64,000 nt of DNA from CAWKMN01 sp963850765. GTDB lineage: Bacteria > Chloroflexota > Anaerolineae > Aggregatilineales > Aggregatilineaceae. Of this stretch, positions 1-10,995 are shown one piece after another (within the stretch, counting starts at the first letter, position 1; every line of letters starts with the position of its first letter). Both the position numbers and the translations under genes were made by a program. Where the stretch lies: NCBI GenBank assembly GCA_963850765.1, contig CAWKMN010000001.1:186001-250000 (forward strand). Direction: 5' to 3'. The notes under the pieces are model-generated. The model was not told where the DNA came from. It did not search any database and was given only the letters and a program-made list of their open reading frames with translations.

Positions 1-954
1 CTTCAGTCCAATCTCAACCGCCGGCAGGTTGAGGTAATCGACGGTGCCATCCTCAAACGCCGCCTCGCCCTCTTCGAGATAGTAGCCGTCGCCCTGCACC
101 GACGCGATCGTGATCGTGCCGCCGGCGAACCAGGGCCGTCGCAGTTTGTTCAGCGTGGTACCGCGTGCCAGCAGACAGCCCACGCCGGTCGGATAGCCGA
201 AGATCTTGTAAAACGACAGCGCCACAAAGTCGGGATGCCACAGGCTGAGATCGAGCCGGTTGGTCGGCGCGAACGCCGCCGCGTCGAGCAGCACGTCCCA
301 GCCTTTTGCCTGGGCACGCGCGATCCAATCCAATGCGTGCTGCACGCCGGAGAAATTCGACTGCGCAGGATAGGCGAGCAGGTTATAGGAACCCGGCTGC
401 GCCAGATCGAGATAGTCAGCCATTTTGCCCTCGTCGATGCGCAGTTCGGGCGGCAGCACGGGCACATACACCACATCCGCCCCCTTGGCGCGGGCAAACT
501 CGCGGATGCCGTTGACCGAGTTGTGGTTGTCGAACGTCAGCAAATAATGTCCGCCCGGCGCGAAGGGATACGACTCCCCGACCAGCTTCAGCGCGCCGCT
601 GGCGTTCTGCGTGAAGATCACGACATACTCATCCTGTGGGGCGTTGAAATAATCGAGGATGGCCGCGCGCGTGCGCTCGACCAACTGTGTCATCGCCAGC
701 GAGGTCGGGTTGCTCGAGTGGGGATTGCCAAAGACGCCCGCCCGCAGCATCGCCAGGTGCGTCTCGATCTGGTGCTCGGCGTACAAACCGCCCCCCGTAT
801 AGTCCAGGTAGACATGGCCCTGGTCGTCCAGCCGGTGATATTCGCGGGCGCGCAGCACGTCCAGCGCCTCGACATCAAAGGCCGGATAATCCCGTTGAAA
901 CGCCGCCAGCGCATCTGCATAGCGAGCCAAAGTATAAGTTTTCGGGGTGTGCAT
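1..954 (-). CDS. Class V aminotransferase-fold PLP enzyme, molybdenum cofactor sulfurase-like (C-terminus cut by window edge)
   Basis: A minus-strand frame is open from an ATG at 952-954 to the left edge, giving 318 residues without a stop. The start reads MHTPKTYTLARYADA. A run AGGVFGNPHSSN-like segment is represented by RAGVFGNPHSSNPTS, and SFYKIFGYPTGVGCLL carries the Lys expected to bind pyridoxal phosphate; both are typical of class V aminotransferases, the fold shared by cysteine desulfurases and MoCo sulfurases. The family removes sulfur or amino groups through a PLP Schiff base. The YKIFGYPTG form of the lysine motif resembles MoCo sulfurase N-domains more than IscS/SufS, so the substrate is uncertain. 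The C-terminal part lies outside the window, so a MOSC partner domain cannot be ruled in or out. Confidence 0.82.
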   Translation of the reverse strand, partial: MHTPKTYTLARYADALAAFQRDYPAFDVEALDVLRAREYHRLDDQGHVYLDYTGGGLYAEHQIETHLAMLRAGVFGNPHSSNPTSLAMTQLVERTRAAILDYFNAPQDEYVVIFTQNASGALKLVGESYPFAPGGHYLLTFDNHNSVNGIREFARAKGADVVYVPVLPPELRIDEGKMADYLDLAQPGSYNLLAYPAQSNFSGVQHALDWIARAQAKGWDVLLDAAAFAPTNRLDLSLWHPDFVALSFYKIFGYPTGVGCLLARGTTLNKLRRPWFAGGTITIASVQGDGYYLEEGEAAFEDGTVDYLNLPAVEIGLK

Positions 955-1079
955 GTCGATCCTCAACGCGGCCAATAAGCTGCCTCTAGTATAGCGCGGG
1001 TTGGGGCGGGGCTGTAGGGGTGGGTACAGGAACAATAATCACCGATCTGATCAATCTGGTTCATGGTACGGATAGTTGG

Positions 1080-1182
1080 TAGGGGAGCACCCCTGTGTGC
1101 TCCCAGTCGCGCTGCGTGCGACACGCGTCAGCGTAGTATTGCTACGACGCCGCGCCGGGCGGACACGGGGGTCCGCCCCTAC
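1080..1182. repeat. Composite palindromic repeat (two GC hairpins), copy 1
   Basis: The stretch holds two hairpin-forming blocks: GGGGAGCACCCCTGTGTGCT at 1082 onward, and GGCGGACACGGGGGTCCGCC ending near 1177, joined by a CGC-rich linker. The same two blocks recur in opposite orientation at 26316-26431 and 28732-28867. The rest of the 955-1233 gap shows no gene. Confidence 0.75.
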
Positions 1183-1233
1183 ATGCCATGCGAGGTGAAT
1201 AGATGTTTCGCACCAGGAACCAGCTTTGATCGA

Positions 1234-2259
1234 TCAGGGCAGATCGATCTGATCATACGTGCCGCCGTAGATGAGCTTTTTGGGCGTATCGGCGGCGAGG
1301 AAGTCATGCGGGAACCACAGCTCGATCGCGCTGGCAGCGTCCAGGCGCTGCACCTGATCAGGCGTCAGGGAGACGCCCAGGCAGGCGAGATTATCGCGGA
1401 ACTGGTCGAGCGTGCGCGCACCGATGATCGGGATGATCTGCGCGCGGTGCTGCTGCGCCCGGATCCAGTTGATCGCCACCTGGGCGGGCGAGCAGCCGAT
1501 CTCCTCCGCGACGCCAATTACGGTTTCCACAATCGCGGATTCGCGATCCGTCAGCGTGGTGTGGCGCATGCGTTTCGTGTCGGGAGTTTGGCCCTCGCGG
1601 TGTTTGCCGGAGAGCTTGCCGCTGCTGAGCGGTCCCCACGCCAGCACGCCGATCTCCAGCGCACGCGCCATCGGGAGCATATCCGCCTCAAGCTCGCGTT
1701 CCAGCAGGTTATAGGGTGCCTGCAAACCGATAAAGCGCGACCAGCCGCGCCAATCGGCCAGGGTGTTGGCCTGCGCGATCACCCAGGCGGGCGTGTCGGA
1801 TGCACCTACATACAGCACCTTGCCCGCGCGGACCACGTCATCGAGCGCGCGCATCACTTCCTCGATCGGCGTGATCTGGTCCCAGGCATGAATCCAGTAG
1901 ATGTCAATGTAGTCGGTACGAAGCTGCTTGAGACTGGCTTCCAATGACTGCACAAGGTTCTTGCGGTGATTGCCGCTGGCGTTGGGATCGCCCTGGCGCT
2001 TGAACAACGTATACTTGGTGCTGACCACCCAGCGATCGCGCTCCCCGGCAATAAACTCCCCCACCAGACGCTCGGCGGTGCCCTCGGTGTAGTAGTTGGC
2101 TGTGTCGATAAAATTGCCGCCCGCCTCGCAGTACAGCTCGACCATCTGGCGGCAGTCCTCTTTCGACGCGCCCCAGCCCCAGTCTTCGCCGAACGTCATC
2201 GTGCCGAGACAGACCTCGGCCACGCGCAGCCCGCTTCTCCCCAGTAATTTGTAGCGCAT
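1234..2259 (-). CDS. Aldo/keto reductase
   Basis: The protein is 341 aa, a normal length for an NADPH-dependent aldo/keto reductase that reduces aldehydes or ketones in the cytoplasm. Starting at the ATG at 2259 (MRYKLLGRSGLRVAEVCLGT), the catalytic tetrad is visible as Asp52 and Tyr57 in FIDTANYY, Lys82 in VVSTKYTL and His124 in IYWIHAWD. The frame stays open 14 codons further upstream, but this start begins directly on the conserved first beta strand. The barrel continues through GVLAWGPLSSGKLSGK and the cofactor-phosphate region IIPIIGARTLDQ. No partner gene is close enough to suggest the substrate. It ends the minus-strand block of the left third and is separated from the SpoIIE-type gene by a repeat-filled gap. 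Confidence 0.9.
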   Translation of the reverse strand: MRYKLLGRSGLRVAEVCLGTMTFGEDWGWGASKEDCRQMVELYCEAGGNFIDTANYYTEGTAERLVGEFIAGERDRWVVSTKYTLFKRQGDPNASGNHRKNLVQSLEASLKQLRTDYIDIYWIHAWDQITPIEEVMRALDDVVRAGKVLYVGASDTPAWVIAQANTLADWRGWSRFIGLQAPYNLLERELEADMLPMARALEIGVLAWGPLSSGKLSGKHREGQTPDTKRMRHTTLTDRESAIVETVIGVAEEIGCSPAQVAINWIRAQQHRAQIIPIIGARTLDQFRDNLACLGVSLTPDQVQRLDAASAIELWFPHDFLAADTPKKLIYGGTYDQIDLP

Positions 2260-2335
2260 GGTTATGCGTGCCCCATCTGTCAAGGTGTTCGCTAATCTCA
2301 TGAGGGGTGGTATTTGCAGAACTGCCCCTTGTATC

Positions 2336-2432
2336 CTCTGGCCTACCCCCTCTCCCCCTCTCCAGCGAGCGGAGAGGGGGAGACGGGGGAGATGATTGTT
2401 ATCTGTAGGGGCGGGTTAGCAAACCCGCCCTG
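2336..2432. repeat. GAGAGGGG-type palindromic repeat plus small GGCGGGTT hairpin
   Basis: CCCCCTCTCC and GGAGAGGGGGAG face each other around 2347-2385, followed by a second hairpin GGGCGGGTTAGCAAACCCGC near 2410-2430. The first type recurs at 4459, 10875, 30893, 37025, 40681, 50370 and 51990; the second type recurs at 51939. No gene is seen in the 2302-2494 gap. Confidence 0.7.
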
Positions 2433-2494
2433 GACGACCCACTGGGTTGCCCCTGCGGATGCTCCCAGAATTTGCGGGGTAGGCTTCCCCCTCA

Positions 2495-4345
2495 TCACGC
2501 GTCCGGCAGGCAGCGCCGCACGACCAGCAGCGTCACATCGTCGAACTGCTCGGCGGTGGCGATGTGCGCAAAGACGGCCGTTTCGACCCGCTCCAGCAGC
2601 TCGCGCGCGCCAGTCGCCGGCACCGCGGCGAGTTCCAGCAGCCGTTTCTCGGTGAAGAAGGCCCCACCGGGCGCTCGGGCGTCTGGCACGCCGTCGGTGA
2701 AAGCCAGCAGACAGTCGCCGGGCTCCAGATGCGTCTTCTGGATCTCGAAGTGTGCGCCGGGGAAGATCCCGACCGCCGGGCCGGTCTGGGTGATCTGCTG
2801 CTTGAGGGTGCCGTTCACGTCCAGGACCAGCGGGGCATTATGCCCGCCGTTGATGTACAGCACCGAGCCATCATCCGGGTTTAGCACGCCGAAGAACATC
2901 GTGGCGAACATGCCGAGCATGCCGTGGTTGATCGCCACGTAATCGTTGGTAAGCTGCACGGCTTTTTCCAGCGCGAGACTGCCCTCCGACGGCAGCACCA
3001 CGGCTTCCGATTTGCTGTTGTCGTCGTGAGGCACCGATCCGGTTTCGATCACCCCGGTCAGGTCGGTGGCATAATGCTGCTGGGCAAACGCGCGGATCAG
3101 GCTGCGCATCAGCGCCATAAACAGCGCCGCGCCCACCCCTTTATCGCACACGTCCGCCACCAGAAAGCCGATGCGCTCGTGCGTCATCTCGAACACGTCG
3201 TAAAAATCGCCGGCCACCTGTCGCGCTGGGTGCAGGCACGTGGCGATCTCCCAACCTTTGCGGTAGGGCAGATCCTCGTTTTTGGGCAGAAAATCCGCCT
3301 GGATAGCATGACCTACCTGGACATCCCGCTCGACTTTGAGCAGTTCGGCCTGACGTTTGAATACAAGCTGGTTGTTGAGCGCGACCGCCGCTTGCGAGGC
3401 CAGCGTTTCGATCACCAACTGCTCGTAGAAGTCGAATGCGTCCACCTCGCCGGTTTCCGGGTTCTGCGAGTTGATCAACTGCAAGACGCCGATCACCTCT
3501 TCCTGGTGGTTTTTAAGGGGTACGGTCAGCACGGAGCGTGTCCGGTAGCCGTTCAGCTCGTCGAATTTTTTCGTGGCTGAAAAGTCAAAATCCTGCGCGT
3601 TGTACACGTCGGCCACTTTCACCGACTGCCCGGTGAGCGCGACATGGCTGGCAACATTTTTCATGTTGGGATTGCCATCGGCGTCGTACAGCGACAGCGG
3701 CGGGAACTTGATCGGGTTGCCGGTGGTGCCGCCGAGCGCCACACCAAGCGAGTCCGTCAGGACAATGGCAAATTCGAGCTTATCATTATTTCGCAGATAG
3801 AGCGTCCCGGCGTCGGTGTTGGCGGCGATCTTGGCTTCGATCAAAATCTGCTCCAACAGGCGGTCAAAATCGGTGACGGCGGACAGCGCAATGCCCACCG
3901 GGAAAATCACCTGCTGAAGCTCGTCGGCCAGCTTTTGCGCCTTGGCGCATTCGTCACGCTCTTCCTGCCGCATGCGGTGATGCTCCAGCACGTGATCGAT
4001 CCGCGCGCGCAGCAGCGGCGGCGCGGTGGGTTCGATCAGCCAGTCATCGGCGCCATGCTGCATCAGGTGGCTTACCTTGTCGATCTCGGCCTCGCCCGCC
4101 ACCACAATGACGGGCAGCTTGCCCACCCGCTCGAAATTGCGGAGCCGCCGGATAAACTGGCCGGGGTCGGTTCCGCGCATCTCGGCATCGAGCAGCAGCA
4201 GCGAAAAATGGTGCTGGTTGAGCATATTGAGGGCGTGCGCGCCGCTGTGCACGCAGGTTACTTCGTAATTCAGGGCTTCCAACTGTTCGGCAAGCTCCGA
4301 GCAGCTTCCCAGTTCATCATTTACCACGAGCAAACGTTCGGTCAT
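2495..4345 (-). CDS. Response regulator with GAF and SpoIIE-type PP2C phosphatase domains
   Basis: This 616-aa regulatory phosphatase starts at ATG 4345 after an AGGGA ribosome site. Residues 1-125 form a receiver with phosphoacceptor Asp53 in LLLLDAEMRG. A GAF domain spans about 170-340 (AGTLYLRNNDKLEFAI to VLTVPLKNHQEEVIGVLQLI). A SpoIIE-type PP2C domain fills 380-615, with the metal ligands visible in QVAGDFYDVF, VADVCDKGVGAALF, FTDGVPDAR and EQFDDVTLLVV. Proteins of this type dephosphorylate STAS anti-anti-sigma factors and so switch an RsbW-like partner. The RsbW-like gene and a STAS gene lie just upstream on the same strand, which supports a partner-switching module controlled through the receiver and GAF inputs. 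Confidence 0.92.
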   Translation of the reverse strand: MTERLLVVNDELGSCSELAEQLEALNYEVTCVHSGAHALNMLNQHHFSLLLLDAEMRGTDPGQFIRRLRNFERVGKLPVIVVAGEAEIDKVSHLMQHGADDWLIEPTAPPLLRARIDHVLEHHRMRQEERDECAKAQKLADELQQVIFPVGIALSAVTDFDRLLEQILIEAKIAANTDAGTLYLRNNDKLEFAIVLTDSLGVALGGTTGNPIKFPPLSLYDADGNPNMKNVASHVALTGQSVKVADVYNAQDFDFSATKKFDELNGYRTRSVLTVPLKNHQEEVIGVLQLINSQNPETGEVDAFDFYEQLVIETLASQAAVALNNQLVFKRQAELLKVERDVQVGHAIQADFLPKNEDLPYRKGWEIATCLHPARQVAGDFYDVFEMTHERIGFLVADVCDKGVGAALFMALMRSLIRAFAQQHYATDLTGVIETGSVPHDDNSKSEAVVLPSEGSLALEKAVQLTNDYVAINHGMLGMFATMFFGVLNPDDGSVLYINGGHNAPLVLDVNGTLKQQITQTGPAVGIFPGAHFEIQKTHLEPGDCLLAFTDGVPDARAPGGAFFTEKRLLELAAVPATGARELLERVETAVFAHIATAEQFDDVTLLVVRRCLPDA

Positions 4346-4458
4346 AGTGTCATTCCCTGCTCTTGAACGACGTTCAGTGACGCCCCCCATAAACAACATC
4401 GCACCGGGCACGGCTGGCGGCTGCGCCCGGTTTTGAATGTGCGTTGGCTTATCGCCAT

Positions 4459-4557
4459 GTTTACCCCTCCCTAAATCCCTCCCCGCACGCGGAGAGGGAC
4501 TTGAGGCACTCTTGTTTCTCCCCTCTCCGTTTACGGGGAGGGGCAGGGGAGGGGTAA
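4459..4557. repeat. GAGAGGGG-type palindromic repeat
   Basis: Facing blocks CCCCTCCCTAAATCCCTCCC and GGGGAGGGGCAGGGGAGGGG flank GCGGAGAGGGACTTG and CTCCCCTCTCCG. It is one of eight scattered copies in the window and fills the gap between the phosphatase and RsbW-like genes. Confidence 0.7.
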
Positions 4558-4576
4558 ACCAGACGGAGCGGCAAGG

Positions 4577-5011
4577 CTACGGTTCGGAACGGTACATCAC
4601 GAAGAAGTTCCGGTTCCGGTTGCCGGCCCGCTCAAAGCGAAACTCATCAATACTGTTAACGGTCAGATAAATGCCCAGGCCGCCAATCTCGCGCGTATCC
4701 AGCGGCATGCGCAGATCCTCTTCGGTCGGCACGTCGTGCTGAGTCGGATCATAATACGGTCCGGTGTCTTCGACCATAATCACAAGCTGGTCGTCATCCA
4801 GATTGGCCTCGATCCGAATATCGCCGTCTATGCCTGTCTCGTCGTAGCCATGCACAATCGCATTGGTGACGATCTCATCGACGGCCAGCCGCAGGCGGTT
4901 TGCATACAGCTTATCCAGCCCGGCCTGCGAGCTGGCATCCATCACATAATCGCGGATGGTTTTTAACGAGTCCAAGTTTCCTGGGACGGTCAAGGGTGAT
5001 AGCGCTGGCAT
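4577..5011 (-). CDS. RsbW-like anti-sigma factor/serine kinase (GHKL ATPase)
   Basis: The protein is 144 aa, the size of a stand-alone RsbW/SpoIIAB-type kinase that phosphorylates a STAS partner. The ATP-binding boxes are present: N-box LAVDEIVTNAIVHGYDE, G1 box MVEDTGPYYDP and G2 box EIGGLGIYL. The C-terminus NRNFFVMYRS is the usual last beta strand. The gene lies 24 bases downstream of a STAS gene and upstream of a SpoIIE-type phosphatase, so a kinase, antagonist and phosphatase are encoded together. No sigma factor is encoded nearby; the regulated target could be elsewhere or not be a sigma factor. Confidence 0.9.
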   Translation of the reverse strand: MPALSPLTVPGNLDSLKTIRDYVMDASSQAGLDKLYANRLRLAVDEIVTNAIVHGYDETGIDGDIRIEANLDDDQLVIMVEDTGPYYDPTQHDVPTEEDLRMPLDTREIGGLGIYLTVNSIDEFRFERAGNRNRNFFVMYRSEP

Positions 5012-5035
5012 GGGACGCCCCTATCCCGGCTCTCG

Positions 5036-5389
5036 TTAGAACTGCTCGATCTGGGCGGCGTCGTATTCATCCAGCATGATCACACTGTGATGAAAGCCGG
5101 TCATAGTCAGCGTATCGACGATAGGGGCCTGCGCGCCAACCACAAAAATATCCACGTTGTCCCCCCCGGCTTTCACCATTTTCTGTTTGGCAAAGATCAG
5201 CGAGCGCAGCCCCGCGCTTGCCATAAACTCCAACTCGCTCATGATCAGCACCAGGCGTTTCGCGCCCTTGCCGGCGGCGAGATCCACCTTGTCGCGGAAA
5301 TCCTGCGCGACAGAGGCATCCAACTCGCCGGACAGCGTGATTTTGGCGATGCCGTTGTTGAGCATTTCGAGCGTTGCAGCGAATGCCAT
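5036..5389 (-). CDS. STAS-domain anti-anti-sigma factor
   Basis: A 117-aa single STAS domain starts at ATG 5389, chosen because AAGGAG lies nine bases upstream; the open frame extends further only into the GlgX reading frame. The phosphorylation loop reads SELEFMASAGLRSL, with Ser in the place used by SpoIIAA/RsbV, preceded by GELDASVAQDF at the first helix. The family binds its cognate kinase when unphosphorylated. Immediate neighbours are an RsbW-like kinase downstream and the GlgX-type gene upstream, so the regulator is co-transcribed with a glycogen enzyme. Confidence 0.88.
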   Translation of the reverse strand: MAFAATLEMLNNGIAKITLSGELDASVAQDFRDKVDLAAGKGAKRLVLIMSELEFMASAGLRSLIFAKQKMVKAGGDNVDIFVVGAQAPIVDTLTMTGFHHSVIMLDEYDAAQIEQF

Positions 5390-5409
5390 GTGTTTCTTCT
5401 CCTTCAGAT

Positions 5410-7550
<2,141 letters not shown>

Positions 7551-7556
7551 GCGCTG

Positions 7557-7893
7557 TTAGCCCCTTAAGCGTTCGAGTCCCTCGTCTACCGTCGTGGCTA
7601 CGTTGAAGAAATCGAGGAAGCCGGTAGCAGACATCATGTCTTCGATCTCGGTATTCAGCCCGACCAGCACGATCTCGCCGCTGTTGTGCGTGATTTGCCG
7701 GTAGATAAGCAGCAGCATCCGCAGCGCCGGCGCTGGACATATAATCCACGCCGGTCATGTCCAGCAGAATTCTGCAGCCCGGCCCCATCAGCGGCAGGAC
7801 TTCAATTTGCGCTTGCGGGGCGGTGCTGCCGTCGAGATCGCCGGTGAGCGCGACTACCGTCACGCTGCCGACGGGTTCAACGAGGATATCCAT
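7557..7893 (-). CDS. STAS-domain anti-anti-sigma factor, one frameshift
   Basis: With one extra base removed near 7733 this is a 111-aa STAS protein. The start MDILVEPVGSVTVVALTGDL at 7893 has AAGGA seven bases upstream; an alternative ATG at 7911 overlaps the stop of the upstream AGE gene as ATGA. The phosphorylation loop reads DMTGVDYMSSAG, after which the frame shifts and continues as MLLLIYRQITHNSGEIVL and SATGFLDFFNVATT. It is the second STAS gene of the block. Together with the one at 5036-5389 it brackets the GlgX gene, so two antagonists may serve the single RsbW-like kinase nearby. Confidence 0.8.
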
Positions 7894-7907
7894 CGTGTTT
7901 TCCTTCG

Positions 7908-9758
7908 TCATTTTCGATTAAGCGGAACCAGACGCACGCGATACTTGATCGTCTCTTTGGTATCGGGCAGGCGGATGAACAGCCCATCCGGCGTCGAAGT
8001 CCGAATACAGTTCGTCGTTGACCCACACTTCGCCAATACGCAGGCTGCCCGGCGGCAGGATATCCGGCGAGACGCGCAGGATGTTGTCCTTGAACCCGCC
8101 CGGCTGCGGCTTGAAGTACAGGTCCAGCGGCTGCTGGTGATCAGCAGGTTGGTGTAGACCTGCGCCAGATAGCACAGCTCGAACGAGTGGTAGCCGCTCA
8201 TCGAGTGGCTGCCCTTGAACCGCTCGGTGCCCATCAGGTAGGGGATGCCGTTGGCCAGCACGTTGAAGTAGACCGCGCCGTCGTCGTGATCCAGGAAGAA
8301 GGCATTGTAGAACGCGGCCGACTCGCGGCGCCAGGCGTTCAGTACTCGGCATCGCCCAGCACGCCGTGCAGGATCAGGTAGGCCAGGATGCCCTGCTCCT
8401 GCTGCCACCAGGCCTTGCGGTCGTGGAAGGCGAAGCGGTGGCGTTCTGTCGCCCGGCGCGAGCACCCGCTCCATCACGTCGTACCAGCCGCCGCGCTGCT
8501 GATCGCCGCCGACGGCCGGCATGACGCGCCGCGATCTTGCGGGCCAGCGCTTCGTATTCCGGCTTGGGCTGCAGGCTGTACATGCGCATCAGGTTCCAGG
8601 CGATCTTCAGGTTGTGCCCGACCACGCCGCGGTTCTGCTGCCACATGTGGGTCTTGTCGTGCGACCAGTCCTCGTAGAACTTTTCCTGCACAAACGGGCT
8701 GTTGTCGTAATCCGGGAAGTGCGTCGCGATGGTGTCGAAGGTGTATTCGAGCATCTTGGCATAGCGTTCTTCGCCGGTCGCCAGCCACAGATTGATCAGG
8801 TAGGCGGGGGCATGGTCGCCGACCGAGTTCCAGTTCTTCTTGCCCTTGTTCGGCGCCCAGCGATTCGCTGCGCGGGTCGAGCGTGATCGGGTCGAGGTGC
8901 GAGAAGTAGCCGCCCCGTTCGCGGTCCAGGAAGAAGCGGTCGAACAGGTCCACCGTCAGTTCGGCGTCGTGCAGGATGCGCGGATCGCCGGTGACGCGGT
9001 AGGTCTGGATCGGGCCCGGCCAGCGCGTAGATCTGCTCGTAGGCGGGGATGGCGTCGAAGTCGTCGCCGAACTCGGAGGCGAAGACCTTGTCTTCCCGCC
9101 GGCCGTGCACGTCGATGCCGTGGTACCAGTAGACGATATTCTCGTCGGGATCGTAGAAGCGCATGTGATCGCGCAGGTACTCGGTGCCTTTTTCGGCGCC
9201 TTCCAGGTAGCGATCGTCGCCGGTCAGCAGGTAGGCGGAGGCGAACCCGTACACCAGGCGCGAGATCGTGTCGGTTTCCTGGCGGTAGTTGTCGGTCGGC
9301 TTCTCGCCGGTCAGGGTGATCGTCGTGCGGTAGTTGGCGTAATCGACATAGCCTTCTTTGCCGAACTGGGCGTCCAGGTAGAAGTCGCCCAGTTCGCTTG
9401 ATCTGGTTGACCCACCAATCCGGGCCGCTCAAAGACGTAATCACCGGGGCGGCGGCCCACGAAGACCAGATACTGCGCCTCATAGGTGTAGCCCTTGCCC
9501 TCGGGGTAAAAAATGCCGTAGGCGTACAGGTAACGTCCCCTCGATGAGCATCTCGCGCATCTGGCCGGTGGCATCGTGATAGGGTTCACCCAGGTTGCGC
9601 ACGAACCACGCGTAAGTATGGCCCTTTAGCCGGACGGGGTATTCCTGCCCGCCGCTGGTCCGCAGGGTGAAGATGCCGGTATCGCGATCGAAGCCGGTCA
9701 CATAACCGGCGATGGTATCCGAAAAGGTAAAGCGCATCTGATTGGGTGTGATCGTCAT
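7908..9758 (-). pseudogene. AGE-family (N-acylglucosamine 2-epimerase-like) protein, frame broken many times as sequenced
   Basis: Reading across frames gives about 615 aa, from MTITPNQMRFTFSDTIAGYV at 9758 to VRLVPLNRK at TGA 7908-7910. An N-terminal beta-rich part of roughly 130 residues precedes an (alpha/alpha)6-barrel-like region: RLVYGFASAYLLTGDDRYLE, LFDRFFLDRERGGYFSHLD, TFDTIATHFPDYDNSP, KAWWQQEQGILAYLI and FFLDHDDGAVYFNV. These resemble AGE/cellobiose 2-epimerase-type sugar epimerases; the actual sugar is unknown. At least eight frame changes occur (about 9545, 9400, 9010, 8865, 8525, 8450, 8340, 8135). GlgX and STAS downstream show the same defect. Position in the block suggests a sugar-processing role alongside GlgX. 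Confidence 0.7.
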
Positions 9759-9809
9759 GGTGTTTCCGTCCTCGTGCTGTGTGCGTTGTCGTGACTTGGT
9801 CATGTCTGC

Positions 9810-10238
9810 TTAATCCAGTGCCGGCGGGTTATCCTGATCCGTATAACCCTGGCTGATCTCGACAATATTGCCTTCAGGATCGGCTACCCAGACGGTGCGC
9901 CAGCCGGGAATAAAATCGCTGAAATCCAGCGGCCCCAATGTGATCTTCGCACTGCTGCCCAGTTCGGCCAGTTTGGCGTCCACGTCGTCCACCTGAAACG
10001 CCAGGTGACGCCAGCCGGGGAAGTGATGGCCGTCGGCCTGCGGATCGTCGGACGGCGTGCTGCCTTCCGCGTCGAACAGCTCCAGGTACATATCCCTGTT
10101 CTTGAGGAAGACGATCTTCGTCCCGCCCAGCGGGATCACCCGCGCGCGCTTGAAGCCGAAATAGTGCGTGTAGAACCGCTCGATCGCGGCCATGTCTTTG
10201 CAGTTGAGTGCCATGTGAGAAAAAACGAGTGTGCTCAT
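9810..10238 (-). CDS. VOC-superfamily (glyoxalase/dioxygenase-like) protein
   Basis: The 142-aa protein has the paired beta-alpha-beta-beta-beta modules of the VOC fold. Module 1 starts VFSHMALNCKDMAAIERFYT and includes DMYLELFD; module 2 starts WRHLAFQVDDVDAKLAEL and ends VWVADPEGNIVEISQ. Candidate metal ligands are His8, Glu in YLELF, His in RHLAF and Glu in IVEI. This set fits glyoxalase I or fosfomycin-resistance-like metalloenzymes that act on reactive carbonyls or epoxides. It lies 12 bases downstream of a PfpI gene and 51 bases upstream of the AGE gene, so it belongs to the long minus-strand block. The substrate cannot be read from sequence. Confidence 0.85.
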   Translation of the reverse strand: MSTLVFSHMALNCKDMAAIERFYTHYFGFKRARVIPLGGTKIVFLKNRDMYLELFDAEGSTPSDDPQADGHHFPGWRHLAFQVDDVDAKLAELGSSAKITLGPLDFSDFIPGWRTVWVADPEGNIVEISQGYTDQDNPPALD

Positions 10239-10250
10239 GTCCGTCCCCCG

Positions 10251-10823
10251 TTAGGCTTCGCCGGCCAATAATTCGACAATCTTGTGGGCGAACAGGTGGC
10301 AGTGCGCCCCGCTGCGCCCCGTCACGAGATCCCCATCGACCACCACATCCTGGTCGGTGAAGATCGCGCCCATGTTTTTGACATCCCCAAACAGGTTGTT
10401 ATGGGCCACCACCGGACGCCCGCGCACCAGTTCCGGCGCAGGCGCGATCAGCCACATGCCATGACAGATAATGCCCTTCAGAACCCTCTTTTCCGCGAAG
10501 GCGCGCTTGAGAAACGCCGTCGCGGGCGGGAGTTTGCTCAGGTCTTCGGTGTAGCGCAGCCGGTCCGATACCATGCCCGACGGGACGATGATGGCGTCAT
10601 ACGTTTTGAGATCGGCGTCGTCCACGGCTTCAAAGCTCTCGCTGACGGTGAACGGGGCGCGGAACTCGTGCCCCTGAAAGGTCAGCGACGGCTGGCCCCA
10701 CAGGCGCGTCAGGAAGTGAACATCAGCCCCTTCTTCCTTGAAGCGGCGCTCATAGTAGAAGATCTCCGGCTCGTAGAAGTCGCTTTCCATCAAAATGCCG
10801 ATTTTTTTGCCCTGGAGTTTCAT
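10251..10823 (-). CDS. DJ-1/PfpI family protein
   Basis: The 190-aa protein starts at ATG 10823 (MKLQGKKIGILMESDFYEPE). The open frame upstream runs into a repeat and is not coding. The glutamine-amidotransferase-like fold shows the early acidic residue in LMESDFYEPE and the nucleophile elbow GIICHGMWLIAPAP with the conserved Cys followed by His. Known members act as glyoxalase III/deglycase-type enzymes or chaperones, and some as cysteine peptidases. The next gene is a VOC protein with 12 bases between, so two carbonyl-detoxification folds are adjacent. A second, different DJ-1-like protein begins the same block at 20521-21345. Confidence 0.88.
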   Translation of the reverse strand: MKLQGKKIGILMESDFYEPEIFYYERRFKEEGADVHFLTRLWGQPSLTFQGHEFRAPFTVSESFEAVDDADLKTYDAIIVPSGMVSDRLRYTEDLSKLPPATAFLKRAFAEKRVLKGIICHGMWLIAPAPELVRGRPVVAHNNLFGDVKNMGAIFTDQDVVVDGDLVTGRSGAHCHLFAHKIVELLAGEA

Positions 10824-10874
10824 GTACACCGTCCTCGTATGCCGTATGTGACGCGCCGTGAGCTTCTTGCCGGC

Positions 10875-10992
10875 CTCACCCCCCGACCCCCTCTCCACGC
10901 CGTGGAGAGGGGAGGATGAGACCGTTTGGCCGTTCTCAAGTCCCCTCTCCATCACATGGAGAGGTGATAGCGTGCTTGTCACGCCAGGGGTG
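10875..10992. repeat. GAGAGGGG-type palindromic repeat
   Basis: CTCCACGCCGTGGAG and CTCTCCATCACATGGAGAG form two short perfect or near-perfect hairpins between the PfpI and GMC genes. The outer sequences CCTCACCCCCCGAC and CAGGGGTGAGG are mutually inverted, so the whole 120 bases can fold on itself. Confidence 0.65.
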
Positions 10993-10995
10993 AGG